From: Kordiimonadales bacterium
GTDB lineage: Bacteria; Pseudomonadota; Alphaproteobacteria; Sphingomonadales; Kordiimonadaceae
DNA: 57,677 nucleotides
Assembly: GCA_015485385.1 (NCBI GenBank)
Contig: WFTS01000047.1
Span: 1-57,677, forward strand
Direction: 5' to 3'
Part shown: one piece after another, positions 16,422-26,151 of the stretch
Position numbering within the stretch: position 1 is the stretch's first letter
Layout of the letters: every line of letters starts with the position of its first letter
Made by a program: the position numbers and the translations under genes
The notes under the pieces: generated by a model
The model's input: only the letters and a program-made list of their open reading frames with translations
Database searches by the model: none
What the model was told of the DNA's origin: nothing

Positions 16422-18953
16422 TTAATAGATACCACCAGTTCCCTTGCGAATTGTGCTCTTGGTTTTAGCGATTGAGGACGAGCCGTCAAGTACAGCAAAT
16501 TGCCCTGCCCTTGGTTCGGTACCAGGTTTGTAGGCTTCGAGGATAACATTCTTGTCACCATATTTAGCCGGTTGACCTGTTTCCCGGTTAATCCGCACAA
16601 GCCGAATCCCGGTTGGCATCCGAAAAGGAATACCTGGCTCCCCCCTTAGGGCTGATTTCATAAAATCCCGAAAAATGGGCACAGCCACGCTGCTGCCTTC
16701 TTCATAACGCCCAAGAGAGCGCGGCCTATCAAACCCTGTAAATACGCCAACCACCATATCTGCAGAAAACCCAATGAACCAAGCATCATACGAATCGTTG
16801 GTGGTTCCAGTTTTGCCCGCTAATGGTTTCCCTAGGGAGCGAATTTTTCGGCCTGTGCCATTTTGCACAACACCTTCCAACATTGAAACCAATTGATAGG
16901 CCGTTTGTGGGTCCAAAACAGCTTTGCGATCGTCCGGGATTTCAGGTTCCTCACCGCTTTCAACCGAAACCGTACGGCACGCAGCGCAATCACGAGTATC
17001 ATGCTTAAAAATTGTTTTCCCGCGCCGGTCTTGAATACGGTCGATCAAAGACGGCGTAATCTCCTTACCGCCGTTCACCAGCATACCGTAAGCTGCAGAA
17101 AGCTTCAGTAAAGTCACTTCCCCGGCCCCCAAAGAGGCCGCAAGCGTGGGCTCCATATTATTTTCAAGTCCAAATTTTCGCGCATAATCCATCACCGTAC
17201 CCATGCCCAATTTCTGCGCGAGGCGTACTGTCATCAAGTTGCGGGATTTTTCAATGCCAAGCCTCAGCGTGCTAGGCCCATAAAATTTATCGCTGCTGTT
17301 GCGCGGCTTCCATTTGCCGCGACCTTCGCCTTGATCAATCACGAAAGGGGCATCAAGGACAAGGCTAGAGGGCGTGAAGCCCCGGTCTAACCCAGCGGCA
17401 TAGACAAACGGCTTGAACGCCGAGCCGGGCTGCCGTTCGGCCTGCGTGGCCCGGTTATATTGGCTGAGTTTAAAGTCATAGCCCCCCACCATCGCCAGAA
17501 CCCGGCCTGTGTGCGGATCCATCGCCACCAAGGCACCCTCAATAGCGGGGATTTGGCGAAGACCATATTGGTTTATTGCCCCGATTTCCTCGCCTTCAGC
17601 ATCCCAAAAGCCCGCGATAACAATCTCTGGGGCCTTCTTTAAACGTTCAACTGCAATCACATCACCAAGTGACAAAACCTGTGCAATATCTGTGACTTTT
17701 GGGCCTAAGCGTTCACGGCTGCGCCATGCACGCGCCCACTGAACTTCTGCGAACGGTATAAATCCATAGCTGCCATCTTTGAGGCCAATAATAGCCCCAT
17801 CTTGACGCACCTCCTGCACCAAAGCCAATTGCCAAGACGGAATGCCAAGCGGTTTTTTGATCGCATCAAGGCGCTTTTGCCAAACAGCATCAATAGGCAT
17901 CCGACTTATTTCGCCGCGCCAACCATGGCGTCGGTCATACGCAACGAGGCCATCGCGCAAGGTCCGTTCAGCAATAGCCTGTAGCTTAGGTTCCAATGAT
18001 GTACGCACCGACAGGCCACCCTCATACAGAGTTTTGGTGCCATACATTCGGCCCACTCGACGACGCACTTCTTCTGCAAAATATTCAGCTTTAAATTCCG
18101 CGCGGCCTGTGCGTGGGCGCATCAGCAAATCTTCTGCTATCGCTTGCTGATAAGTTTCTTCATCAATATATCCGAGAATTTTCATGCGGCCTAAAATCCA
18201 ATTTCTACGGATCAATGCGCGCTGTTTGTTGCGTTTTGGATGATAACGATGTGGAGCCTTAGGCAAGGCCGCGAGAAAAGCCATCTCGGCAACGGTTAAT
18301 TCGTTCAGGGCTTTATCAAAATAATTTAAGGCAGCAGCCGCAACACCGTATGACCGATTACCAAAATTAATCTCGTTTAAATATAATTCGAGGATATGGT
18401 CTTTGCTAAAGGCGCGCTCGATCCGAAGGGTCAGGATCATTTCCTTTATCTTGCGGTCAAGCTTTTGATCAAGGGTCAACAGAAAAGTCCGGGCGACCTG
18501 CTGTGTGATCGTAGACCCTCCCTGCAACGGACGCCCCCGAATATAGCTGCTGATATTGCGAATATTACCGCGCAGCATACCCATATAATCTAGGCCATTA
18601 TGTTTATAAAAATTCTTATCTTCGGCAGATAGAAACGCATTTATCAACTGGTCAGGAACCGCATTAATGGGGACAAACAATCGCGGTTTGCGGGAAAACT
18701 CGCGTAACAAACTGCCGTCCCCGGCATGAATACGCGTCACAACAGCAGGTTCATAATTCGCAAGCTGCCTGTAATCAGGAAGATCGCGTCCATAATATAT
18801 AATCGCCCATACAACCAAAAGCACAGCGGAGACAGTGCCTACAGCCCCTAAAATTAGGCCATACTTGAAAAGCCGCCGCCACAAAGGCTTTTTTACCTTC
18901 AGCTTCACAGCGCCGCCTTCTTTGGCTATGGTTTTTTGGTCAGTCTCAGGCAT
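16422..18953 (-). CDS. mrcA: penicillin-binding protein 1A (bifunctional)
   Basis: 843-aa class A PBP that polymerises glycan strands and cross-links them. Cytosolic N-tail, one membrane helix (about residues 29-53), then the glycosyltransferase domain with the catalytic Glu in SAEDKNFYKHNG, LQGGSTITQQVARTF and ELYLNEINFGNRSYG. The transpeptidase domain has the SxxK Ser in QPGSAFKPFVYAAGL, the SRN motif in KSRNLMT and KTGTT near residue 717. An OB-like insert lies between the domains. It sits between amiC and prfB on the same strand. Confidence 0.97.
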   Translation of the reverse strand: MPETDQKTIAKEGGAVKLKVKKPLWRRLFKYGLILGAVGTVSAVLLVVWAIIYYGRDLPDYRQLANYEPAVVTRIHAGDGSLLREFSRKPRLFVPINAVPDQLINAFLSAEDKNFYKHNGLDYMGMLRGNIRNISSYIRGRPLQGGSTITQQVARTFLLTLDQKLDRKIKEMILTLRIERAFSKDHILELYLNEINFGNRSYGVAAAALNYFDKALNELTVAEMAFLAALPKAPHRYHPKRNKQRALIRRNWILGRMKILGYIDEETYQQAIAEDLLMRPRTGRAEFKAEYFAEEVRRRVGRMYGTKTLYEGGLSVRTSLEPKLQAIAERTLRDGLVAYDRRHGWRGEISRMPIDAVWQKRLDAIKKPLGIPSWQLALVQEVRQDGAIIGLKDGSYGFIPFAEVQWARAWRSRERLGPKVTDIAQVLSLGDVIAVERLKKAPEIVIAGFWDAEGEEIGAINQYGLRQIPAIEGALVAMDPHTGRVLAMVGGYDFKLSQYNRATQAERQPGSAFKPFVYAAGLDRGFTPSSLVLDAPFVIDQGEGRGKWKPRNSSDKFYGPSTLRLGIEKSRNLMTVRLAQKLGMGTVMDYARKFGLENNMEPTLAASLGAGEVTLLKLSAAYGMLVNGGKEITPSLIDRIQDRRGKTIFKHDTRDCAACRTVSVESGEEPEIPDDRKAVLDPQTAYQLVSMLEGVVQNGTGRKIRSLGKPLAGKTGTTNDSYDAWFIGFSADMVVGVFTGFDRPRSLGRYEEGSSVAVPIFRDFMKSALRGEPGIPFRMPTGIRLVRINRETGQPAKYGDKNVILEAYKPGTEPRAGQFAVLDGSSSIAKTKSTIRKGTGGIY

Positions 18954-19039
18954 TGGAACAAAATATCACTCTAGTGGGGCACACCACCCCTTTTAGCATA
19001 AGCCCTTCATGGCAACAGAATGTGTCCCTCTTATGGCGA

Positions 19040-20233
19040 CTAGCGCCCTTCGGCAACCAAAGTTTCAAAATATCGGTCAACAGCAGTGTGAATAGCATGG
19101 GATATTCTACGCGCACCCTCCTTGCTGTTGAGCATTCGAGCATCTGATTTATTGGTTATATAGCCTGTTTCGATCAGAACAGACGGCACGTCTGGCGACT
19201 TAAGAACAAGCAAATTAGCAAACCTGTGGCCACGTTTGTGCATATTCACTTGCCGACGCATGGCTGGCACCAGCAACTCAGCAAAGCGAGCTGAACTATT
19301 CATAGTCACACGTTGGGCAAGCTCGATAAGAATACTGGAAACTTCCGTATTGGTTTCTGCTAAATCCACACCAGCAAGCACATCCGATTTATTTTCCTTG
19401 GCAGCCAGACGGGCCGCTTCTTTATCTGAGGATTTCTCATTCAATGTATAAACGGTTCCGCCGCGAACCTTGGGGTTTTTTATCGCATCCACATGAATGC
19501 TTAAAAACAGGTCAGCCCCAACCGCCTTGGCTTTTCCAAACCGGCGACGATGCGGAATATAGATATCGTTGGTGCGCGTTAAGTAAACTTTATACCGGCC
19601 CGTCGCTTCTAAGCGCTTCTTGATTGCTTTGGAGATTTTAAGAGTGATGGTTTTTTCATTAGCCCCTCCGCGCCCAAGCGTTCCGGGGTCCACACCACCA
19701 TGCCCTGGATCAATCACAAGAACACGCTTCCCGTCCCTGCGACGGCCGCGTTCTATGGGGGCTGTTGCGGTTACCACTGGTGCAGACACACGGCTTTTGC
19801 GTGTTTTAACAACGTCCGCATTGAAACGTTGCTGATTTGCCGGCTTGATATCAATCACATAGCGGTTGGAATAGCCTCCTCGCGCAGGTAATGGGAAAGA
19901 TTTATTGATCAAAGCTGGCTCTTTTAAATCCAATACAATCCGGTACACATCAGCAGAAAACAGGCCGTGCCTGTAGCCTTCGACAACGCCCGAGGCCTTC
20001 ACTGCTTTATTTGGTTGCCATTTGGTGTTGGGCAGATCAATAACAATGCGGTTGGGCGAGCTTAAAAGAAAAATGCGCGGGTGAACCTCAGCAGACAGAT
20101 CCAACACAAAGCGTGTTGTTCCGCCATTTTCCCCAAAACGAATTCCTTCAATGGATGTTTTATTAGCGGCGACAACGCTAAAGCTGAGACCCAAACTTAG
20201 AAAGACTGCCGCCAAAATACTCAGCAAACGCAA
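19040..20233 (-). CDS. amiC: N-acetylmuramoyl-L-alanine amidase with AMIN domain
   Basis: Periplasmic zinc amidase that cuts stem peptides from MurNAc during daughter-cell separation. I start it at TTG 20233, because AAGGA lies eight bases upstream and the protein then begins with a clean signal peptide (MRLLSILAAVFLSLGLSFSV...). A TTG at 20281 would add 16 residues. An AMIN domain (about 27-130) targets the septum or wall. The Amidase_3 domain has Zn ligands in IDPGHGGVDPGT, GANEKTITL, LSIHVDAIKN and the catalytic Glu in SVLIETGYITN; a regulatory helix insertion (about AAKENKSDVLAGVDL) is present. First gene of the amiC-mrcA-prfB run. Confidence 0.95.
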   Translation of the reverse strand: MRLLSILAAVFLSLGLSFSVVAANKTSIEGIRFGENGGTTRFVLDLSAEVHPRIFLLSSPNRIVIDLPNTKWQPNKAVKASGVVEGYRHGLFSADVYRIVLDLKEPALINKSFPLPARGGYSNRYVIDIKPANQQRFNADVVKTRKSRVSAPVVTATAPIERGRRRDGKRVLVIDPGHGGVDPGTLGRGGANEKTITLKISKAIKKRLEATGRYKVYLTRTNDIYIPHRRRFGKAKAVGADLFLSIHVDAIKNPKVRGGTVYTLNEKSSDKEAARLAAKENKSDVLAGVDLAETNTEVSSILIELAQRVTMNSSARFAELLVPAMRRQVNMHKRGHRFANLLVLKSPDVPSVLIETGYITNKSDARMLNSKEGARRISHAIHTAVDRYFETLVAEGR

Positions 20234-20795
20234 ATTACATATCCTTGATGTTATCGCCCAATTTGGCTCTCTACGGCGCAAATCCTATGACGTAGGCTTA
20301 TATTTTTCAAGAAAAACTACATCAAAAGCCTAGGGAGAAATAACCAAACCATTATTGAATATATGCACAAAGTCATGAAGCAAATCACGAAAACTTCACT
20401 ATGGGGGACGGATTTAGATTGTAATAGCTGTGTATCTTCATTACCTTATAGATACGAGTTTACCGACTTGTCGCTTGAAAGGGCGAAAGGTCGCGGCTGC
20501 CTGAAGCGATGACGGAGATCACGAAGCACTGATCACCCCGCCTAAGGATAAGCCAAAAAAGGACAAGACCGGCAATGGCCAACTGGCTTTGCGCATTGTT
20601 AGAAGTATTAATCCACCGCATAGAATCTATTCTTAGCGGGGGCTTTTCTGCGTTCAGACGGCTACCGGTGACTGCCAACTCTATCGACACTTTATTTTAT
20701 CAAAAACATGGAATCGCTCGCGCCCCCCTTGCTTGGCCTACCTTGGCCTACCAAGAGGCTGTGCCCGCGCGGCGATCATTCCGGAGTAATACCTT
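20234..20795 (+). promoter_or_regulatory. long rne leader / divergent promoter region
   Basis: About 560 bp without a supported gene between amiC and rne. It holds a hairpin at 20465-20492 (GACTTGTCGC paired with GCGAAAGGTC) and a perfect tandem 10-bp repeat TTGGCCTACC x2 at 20733-20752, whose second copy can form the small stem CTTGG-CCTA-CCAAG. RNase E mRNAs in other bacteria have long structured leaders cleaved by RNase E itself, so a feedback leader is plausible. The promoter is not pinned down. Confidence 0.4.
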
Positions 20796-23633
20796 ATGTC
20801 CACCCGTATGCTTATCGACGCACGTCATCCTGAGGAGACCCGTGTAACCGTCGTCAAAGGGAGCCGCGTAGAAGATTTTGACTATGAATCTGCCACTCGG
20901 CGCCAACTTAAAGGCAATATCTATCTTGCACGCGTAACCCGCGTGGAACCCTCGTTGCAGGCAGCTTTTGTTGAATATGGCGGAAACCGTCATGGCTTCT
21001 TAGCCTTCAGCGAAATTCATCCTGATTATTACCAAATCCCAATCGAAGACCGTGAGGCGCTGATTGAGGCCGAAACGGCTGTCACTTCGGCAGGGCTTGA
21101 TACCGAGGATGATGCGGACGCTAAAAAGCGCCGTCCACGCCGTCGCAGAGGCCGTAAACCAACCGCTGAGGCAGCACAAAAAGAATCGAAAGAATCAGAA
21201 TCAGAATCGAAAGAGGATTCAAATTCTGAAAACAACCCAGAAACAAGCTCTGAAACTAGCTCTGAGGCTAACCCTAAGACTAGCACTGAGACTGGCTCTG
21301 AGGCTAACCCTGAAACAACAGACACACCAGCACCAAAGACAATTGCAGAAACTGCGACAGACACCGATGCTATTATCACGGAAGATGCGGCGGCGGCTCC
21401 GGCTGATGCTGAAGCCAGCGCTGACAAAACAGCCGTTGCATTAGACGGTGCGAACACAGATACAGACACTGAAACGGATGCAAATGCTGATACAAACTCT
21501 GACGCAAATGCTGATGAAGACGACGATGTAGAAGAGGTCAAAGAAAGCGACGAAGACGAAAAAGACGCCGAAATTGAGGCCGTTGCTGCTGCTCGCCGGC
21601 AAAACCTACGGGCCCTAAAGCGTCGTTACAGCATTCAAGAAGTTATCAAACGCCGCCAAGTGTTGCTTATTCAAGTTGTCAAAGAAGAACGCGGAAATAA
21701 AGGCGCCGCCCTTACAACATATATGTCACTTGCAGGGCGCTACTGTGTCTTGATGCCGAATTCAACGCATTCAGGCGGTATCAGCCGTAAAATCTCCAAT
21801 CTCAGCGACCGTAAGAAACTAAAGCAAGTGATCGGCTCTTTGGATGTTCCTGAAGATATGGGCCTGATTGTTCGCACAGCCGGCATTAACCGGACTAAAA
21901 CCGAGATCAAACGGGACTATGATTATCTGATGCGGCTTTGGAACGGCATCCGGGACCTGACACTGAAATCAACCGCCCCTGCCCTAATTTATGAAGAAGG
22001 CAATCTGATCAAGCGCACAATTCGCGATGTCTACACGCGTGACATTGATGAAATCTGGGTTGAGGGAGATCGCGGCTACCGCGCAGCAAAAGACTTTATG
22101 AAGTTGTTGATGCCTAGCCATGCCAAAAAAGTTCAGCACTATAAGGATCGCATTCCGCTGTATCATCGCTATCAGGTAGAGAACCAACTTGAAGCCATGT
22201 ATCAGCCGGTTGTGCAACTAAAATCTGGCGGCTATATCGTGATCAATCCGACAGAGGCTTTAATCTCGATTGATGTGAACTCTGGCCGGGCCACCAAACA
22301 ACATAATATCGAAGAAACCGCCGTCAATACTAACATTGAGGCCGCCGAAGAAGTGGCTCGCCAGCTACGCTTACGCGACATGGCTGGCCTTGTTGTGATT
22401 GATTTTATCGACATGGAAGACAGAGGCAACAACCGCGCTGTTGAACGCCGCATGAAAGACATGTTGAAAAATGACCGCGCCCGTATTCAGGTTGGCCGCA
22501 TTTCAAGCTTTGGGCTGATGGAAATGTCACGTCAGCGCTTGCGCCCTAACCTTCTTGAAGTAGCGATGGAAACTTGCTCGCACTGTGCTGGTATGGGTTT
22601 GGTGCGCTCGGTGGAATCCGCATCCATAATGGCCCTGCGTCAATTAGAAGAAGAAGGCATCCGCAACCGTAGTTCTTTGGTAAAGATAAAAGCCAACCCT
22701 GAGGTAGCCATTTATTTGCTCAACCAGAAACGGGCTGTTCTTTCGGACCTCGAACGGGAATATAAGCTAACGATCATTGTCAGCGGCGAACCCGCGCTTG
22801 GTCCATCTGATATTGAAATCACACACGAAGCAAACATTGAGACGAAACCTGTTGTCGCCAGTGAAGGTGTGGTTGTGAAGATGGACAGCACAACGGCTGA
22901 CATGATTGATAATGCAGACACTGATAGCTATGACGCAGATGACACACCGAAATCGGCCCCGACACCGGTTTCAAAACCTGTAGCTAATGACCAAGATGAT
23001 GATGACCAACCGCGCAAAAAGCGTCGGCGGAGACGGCGGAGGCGGCGCGGCGGTGCTGAAGACGGGGAAAATAATCCTCAAGCAAACAAGCAAGATGAAA
23101 ACCGTGATTCGACCGTCAAAGCCGATGAGCAAGATGCTGCTCCAAAGTCAGGCGATGATGATGGCAAAAGCGAAAGTCCAACACGTCGGCGGCGCGGCAG
23201 CCGTGGTGGTCGGCGCAGGCGTGGTCGTGATGATATTAGGGCGACACAGCCCAAAGAAGCGGCTGATAGCGCATCAAATGAAGCTACAGATGCTAAGACT
23301 GCTATCAGTGCCGATGAAACAAAAAGCGCTGTAAAAGATGATGCGCAAGCAAGCAAACGTGTCCCTCGCCGCCGATCCGTAAAAAAAGATACTGCGGATA
23401 AAGCTGCTGACGTTCAGCACGCTGTGAAACCTTCAGGCGCTGATGATACGGCTGATGATGTCAAAAAGCCGGCTCCTCGTCGTCGCCGTAAAAAAGCTGA
23501 CGATACTGCACCTACCGAAACGAAGGAGACATCCGCAGTTAATAAGGCCGATGCATCACCATCAGAACCGTCTAGTGCGGCTGAAAGCAGTGGCCCGAAG
23601 AAAAAAGGCTGGTGGGGACGTACATTTGGGTGA
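20796..23633 (+). CDS. rne: ribonuclease E
   Basis: 945-aa endoribonuclease that initiates mRNA decay and processes rRNA and tRNA. It begins MSTRMLIDARHPEETRV. The S1 RNA-binding domain starts at about residue 36 (GNIYLARVTRVEPSLQAAFV) and is split by a large, very acidic Ser/Glu/Asp/Ala/Thr-rich insert (about residues 95-265), a feature known in alphaproteobacterial RNase E. The DNase I-like catalytic region has ISIDVNSGRATKQHNIE and LVVIDFIDM with the metal-binding Asp residues. The Zn-link is ETCSHCAGMG. The C-terminal 250 residues are disordered with Arg clusters (KKRRRRRRRRRGG; RRRRGSRGGRRRRG) for RNA and degradosome contacts. A terminator follows at 23687. Confidence 0.97.
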   Translation: MSTRMLIDARHPEETRVTVVKGSRVEDFDYESATRRQLKGNIYLARVTRVEPSLQAAFVEYGGNRHGFLAFSEIHPDYYQIPIEDREALIEAETAVTSAGLDTEDDADAKKRRPRRRRGRKPTAEAAQKESKESESESKEDSNSENNPETSSETSSEANPKTSTETGSEANPETTDTPAPKTIAETATDTDAIITEDAAAAPADAEASADKTAVALDGANTDTDTETDANADTNSDANADEDDDVEEVKESDEDEKDAEIEAVAAARRQNLRALKRRYSIQEVIKRRQVLLIQVVKEERGNKGAALTTYMSLAGRYCVLMPNSTHSGGISRKISNLSDRKKLKQVIGSLDVPEDMGLIVRTAGINRTKTEIKRDYDYLMRLWNGIRDLTLKSTAPALIYEEGNLIKRTIRDVYTRDIDEIWVEGDRGYRAAKDFMKLLMPSHAKKVQHYKDRIPLYHRYQVENQLEAMYQPVVQLKSGGYIVINPTEALISIDVNSGRATKQHNIEETAVNTNIEAAEEVARQLRLRDMAGLVVIDFIDMEDRGNNRAVERRMKDMLKNDRARIQVGRISSFGLMEMSRQRLRPNLLEVAMETCSHCAGMGLVRSVESASIMALRQLEEEGIRNRSSLVKIKANPEVAIYLLNQKRAVLSDLEREYKLTIIVSGEPALGPSDIEITHEANIETKPVVASEGVVVKMDSTTADMIDNADTDSYDADDTPKSAPTPVSKPVANDQDDDDQPRKKRRRRRRRRRGGAEDGENNPQANKQDENRDSTVKADEQDAAPKSGDDDGKSESPTRRRRGSRGGRRRRGRDDIRATQPKEAADSASNEATDAKTAISADETKSAVKDDAQASKRVPRRRSVKKDTADKAADVQHAVKPSGADDTADDVKKPAPRRRRKKADDTAPTETKETSAVNKADASPSEPSSAAESSGPKKKGWWGRTFG

Positions 23634-23686
23634 CCACCCTAAACTGTGACACCGTGTAATATCGTGTGACACTATGATTATAAATT

Positions 23687-23717
23687 AAAGCGGCGAGGCC
23701 TTAGCTTCGCCGCTTTT
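23687..23717 (+). terminator. intrinsic terminator of rne
   Basis: AAAGCGGCGA-GGCCTTAGCT-TCGCCGCTTTT: 10-bp perfect stem followed by T-rich sequence, 54 bp after the rne stop. Confidence 0.85.
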
Positions 23718-23814
23718 CTATTATAAGCTTGTGTTTATTCACGGCCTTGTCAGCACATGTTCATTGACGGTTAAGTAAGCTGGCCTTAGGTTGTCGCAAA
23801 CATCGGAGCCACCC

Positions 23815-25287
23815 GTGCAAAAAACTTTGCAACGATTATTTATTGCTTTTTTGATGCTGGCGCTGCCAACAGCGCAAGTTCAAGCCCAATCGATTTTGCG
23901 CGACGCAGAAACGGAAGCCTTTTTGCGTCATATTTCCGAGCCCATTTTTCTAGCGGCTGGCCTAACGCCTTCTTCGGTGAAAATTTATCTAATCGGCGAT
24001 AAATCTCTGAATGCATTTGTCACGGGGGGGCAAAATATATTCATCCATTCTGGGCTGATTATGGCCTCAGACGATGTGAACCAACTGCTTGGAGTGATTG
24101 CCCACGAAACAGGTCATATTGCGGGCGGCCATTTATCACGGCGAGGCGAAGGCACAACAGCAGCCTCTAACATGAGCATTTTGTCTATGGTCTTGGGGGC
24201 CGCCGCAATATTAGCGGGCGGAACCGACGCGGGCATGGGCATCTTTATGGCAGGGCAAACTGTGGCTCAGAGGCAATATCTAGCCTATAGCCGAGTGCAA
24301 GAAAGCACTTCGGACCAAGCTGGCGCCCTTTATCTTAGAAAGGCTGGCATTTCAGGCCAAGGGTTAGTGCAATTCTTCAATCGTCTCAGAAATCAAGAAA
24401 TACTGGCGCAGGTTCGCCAAGACCCATATGTCCGCACCCACCCATTAAACCGACAGCGCATACTCGCTTTGGAGAATGCTGTCACGACTAGTCCCTATTA
24501 TAAAACGCCGCCAAACCCGGAAGACAATGAAGTTTTCAACCGCATTAAAGCCAAATTATATGGCTATCTGGAGGGACCGGTTCAGACACTGCGGAAATAC
24601 CCAGTATCCGATACAAGTGTGGCGGCGCGCTATGCCCGGGTCTATGCCTACCACAAAGACCTAGAATGGGACTTAGCCCTTCAGGAAAGTGATGCTTTAC
24701 TGGCGATCGAACCCAACAATCCATATTTTTATGAGATCAAAGGCCAAATTTTATTTGAGAATGGGAAAGTCCTTGACGCGCTGCCTGTTTTAGAAAAAGC
24801 AATCAAATTTGCCCCGCATGAGACACTGGTCGCAACCGCATTTGGGCAAGCTTTGGTCTCGCTTGAAGACAAGCAACGAATGATGCAGGCAATCCCTATC
24901 CTTGAAGACGCCGTTAGACGCGATAGCAGCAATAGTTTTGCCTGGTTTAATCTAGCCAAAGCCTACAGCTGGACCGGCGATGACGCCAAGGCCAGTCTGG
25001 CAACGGCTGAACGCTTTTTTGCTATCGGCAATCCAATACAATCAATGGTCCATGCCCGGCGTGCGGTTGACATGCTCAAGCCTGGCACAGCCGAGTGGCT
25101 GCGCGCCCAAGACATATTATTTGTCTCAGAGCGATCTGCTGCGCGCTATAAAAAACAGCACAAACGCCGCCGCAGAGCCACTGATAAAAACACTGGTGGA
25201 TTTCAAAGCTCTCGAGGATTTGATAGGTCTTTGACACAGACATCTCAGCAGAAATATCGTTACCAACATCCCGGACGTGGGCATTAA
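23815..25287 (+). CDS. BepA-like M48 metalloprotease with TPR domain
   Basis: Periplasmic Zn protease with C-terminal TPR repeats, similar to BepA (YfgC), which degrades or helps assemble outer-membrane proteins. The GTG at 23815 is chosen because GGAG lies six bases upstream and a signal peptide follows directly (QRLFIAFLMLALPTAQVQAQ); an in-frame TTG lies at 23791. The HEXXH motif is VIAHETGHIAGGH, with the third ligand Glu in VQESTSDQAGALYL. TPR-like helices cover about residues 260-450, and the tail is basic. ScsC-like DsbA follows 30 bp later, so the two form an envelope quality-control pair. Confidence 0.93.
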   Translation: MQKTLQRLFIAFLMLALPTAQVQAQSILRDAETEAFLRHISEPIFLAAGLTPSSVKIYLIGDKSLNAFVTGGQNIFIHSGLIMASDDVNQLLGVIAHETGHIAGGHLSRRGEGTTAASNMSILSMVLGAAAILAGGTDAGMGIFMAGQTVAQRQYLAYSRVQESTSDQAGALYLRKAGISGQGLVQFFNRLRNQEILAQVRQDPYVRTHPLNRQRILALENAVTTSPYYKTPPNPEDNEVFNRIKAKLYGYLEGPVQTLRKYPVSDTSVAARYARVYAYHKDLEWDLALQESDALLAIEPNNPYFYEIKGQILFENGKVLDALPVLEKAIKFAPHETLVATAFGQALVSLEDKQRMMQAIPILEDAVRRDSSNSFAWFNLAKAYSWTGDDAKASLATAERFFAIGNPIQSMVHARRAVDMLKPGTAEWLRAQDILFVSERSAARYKKQHKRRRRATDKNTGGFQSSRGFDRSLTQTSQQKYRYQHPGRGH

Positions 25288-25317
25288 ACCCCTCCGCAAC
25301 CTGAAGGTTTAGAGTGA

Positions 25318-26079
25318 ATGATTAAGAAATTTATCCCTTGGCTCCTAATTGCCGTTATCGCGACACCTCTCGTAGCTGCAGAACCACAAGATGTTAGCAA
25401 CACAGAACGCGAAAAAATTGAAAATGTAATTAAAGAGTATCTTCTTTCAAACCCGGAAGTGATTGAAAGCGCGATCGTAGAGCTGAATCGCCGGCGCACA
25501 TTGTCAAAAATGCTGCCAACAATTGAAATGTACCGTGGATATTTGGAAAATGATCCTGACGCTGGTGTTATGGGCAATCCGGCGGGTGATGTGACAATCG
25601 TTGAATTTTTTGACTATCGCTGTGGCTTCTGCCGCCGCCATTTTGGCGAAGTAAAACGCCTCGTAGAACAAGACGGCAATATTCGTTGGATTCCGCGCCA
25701 TTATCCAATCCTTGATCGCCCCAATGAGGAGCCAACATCAATGTTGGCGGCACTTGGCGCAGAGGCCGCGCAAAAACAAGGTAAATTCAAGGAATATCAT
25801 ATTGCCATGATGACCCGTGAAGGCGGTTTGGATGAAAACCGCATATATGATATTGCCGCGTCCGTTGGCATTAATACCGCACAAATGAAGACAGACATGA
25901 AAAGTCGTCTTTTAGAAAAGCGAATTAAAAACTCGCTCGCAATCGGAAATGATATCGGCTTTACGGGCACGCCTGGCTATATCATTGGCGAAGATGTTGT
26001 GCTCGGTGCGTCAGGATTTGATCGCATGAAAGAAGCTGTTACTCGGGCGCGAAAACAAAATAAATCAAAAACCAAATAA
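25318..26079 (+). CDS. DsbA-family thiol-disulfide oxidoreductase (ScsC-like)
   Basis: 253-aa exported thioredoxin-fold protein. A signal peptide (about residues 1-20, ending VAA) is followed by a charged helix (EREKIENVIKEYLLSNPEVI) of the kind that mediates oligomerisation in ScsC-type isomerases. The fold begins at VTIVEFFDYRCGFCRRHF, with the CGFC active site at about residues 101-104, and the cis-Pro loop is TGTPGYIIG. It may oxidise or isomerise disulfides in the periplasm; oligomeric state decides which and is not visible. Co-directional with the M48 protease 30 bp upstream; terminator downstream. Confidence 0.93.
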   Translation: MIKKFIPWLLIAVIATPLVAAEPQDVSNTEREKIENVIKEYLLSNPEVIESAIVELNRRRTLSKMLPTIEMYRGYLENDPDAGVMGNPAGDVTIVEFFDYRCGFCRRHFGEVKRLVEQDGNIRWIPRHYPILDRPNEEPTSMLAALGAEAAQKQGKFKEYHIAMMTREGGLDENRIYDIAASVGINTAQMKTDMKSRLLEKRIKNSLAIGNDIGFTGTPGYIIGEDVVLGASGFDRMKEAVTRARKQNKSKTK

Positions 26080-26112
26080 GCTATCCGACCTGATCTTCTC
26101 GCTATAACTGAT

Positions 26113-26141
26113 AAAAAGGCCCTGTTAAGGGGCCTTTTTTT
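26113..26141. terminator. bidirectional intrinsic terminator
   Basis: AAAAAGGCCC-TGTTAA-GGGGCCTTTTTT between the convergent dsbA-like gene and thiG; A-run and T-run on either side allow use in both directions. Confidence 0.9.
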
Positions 26142-26151
26142 ATGTGCTGTA

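Noticed and set aside
21029-21541. 170-aa Ser/Val/Ala-rich minus-strand ORF inside rne
   Set aside because: It is the antisense of the acidic repeat insert of RNase E, whose codon pattern keeps the opposite frame open.
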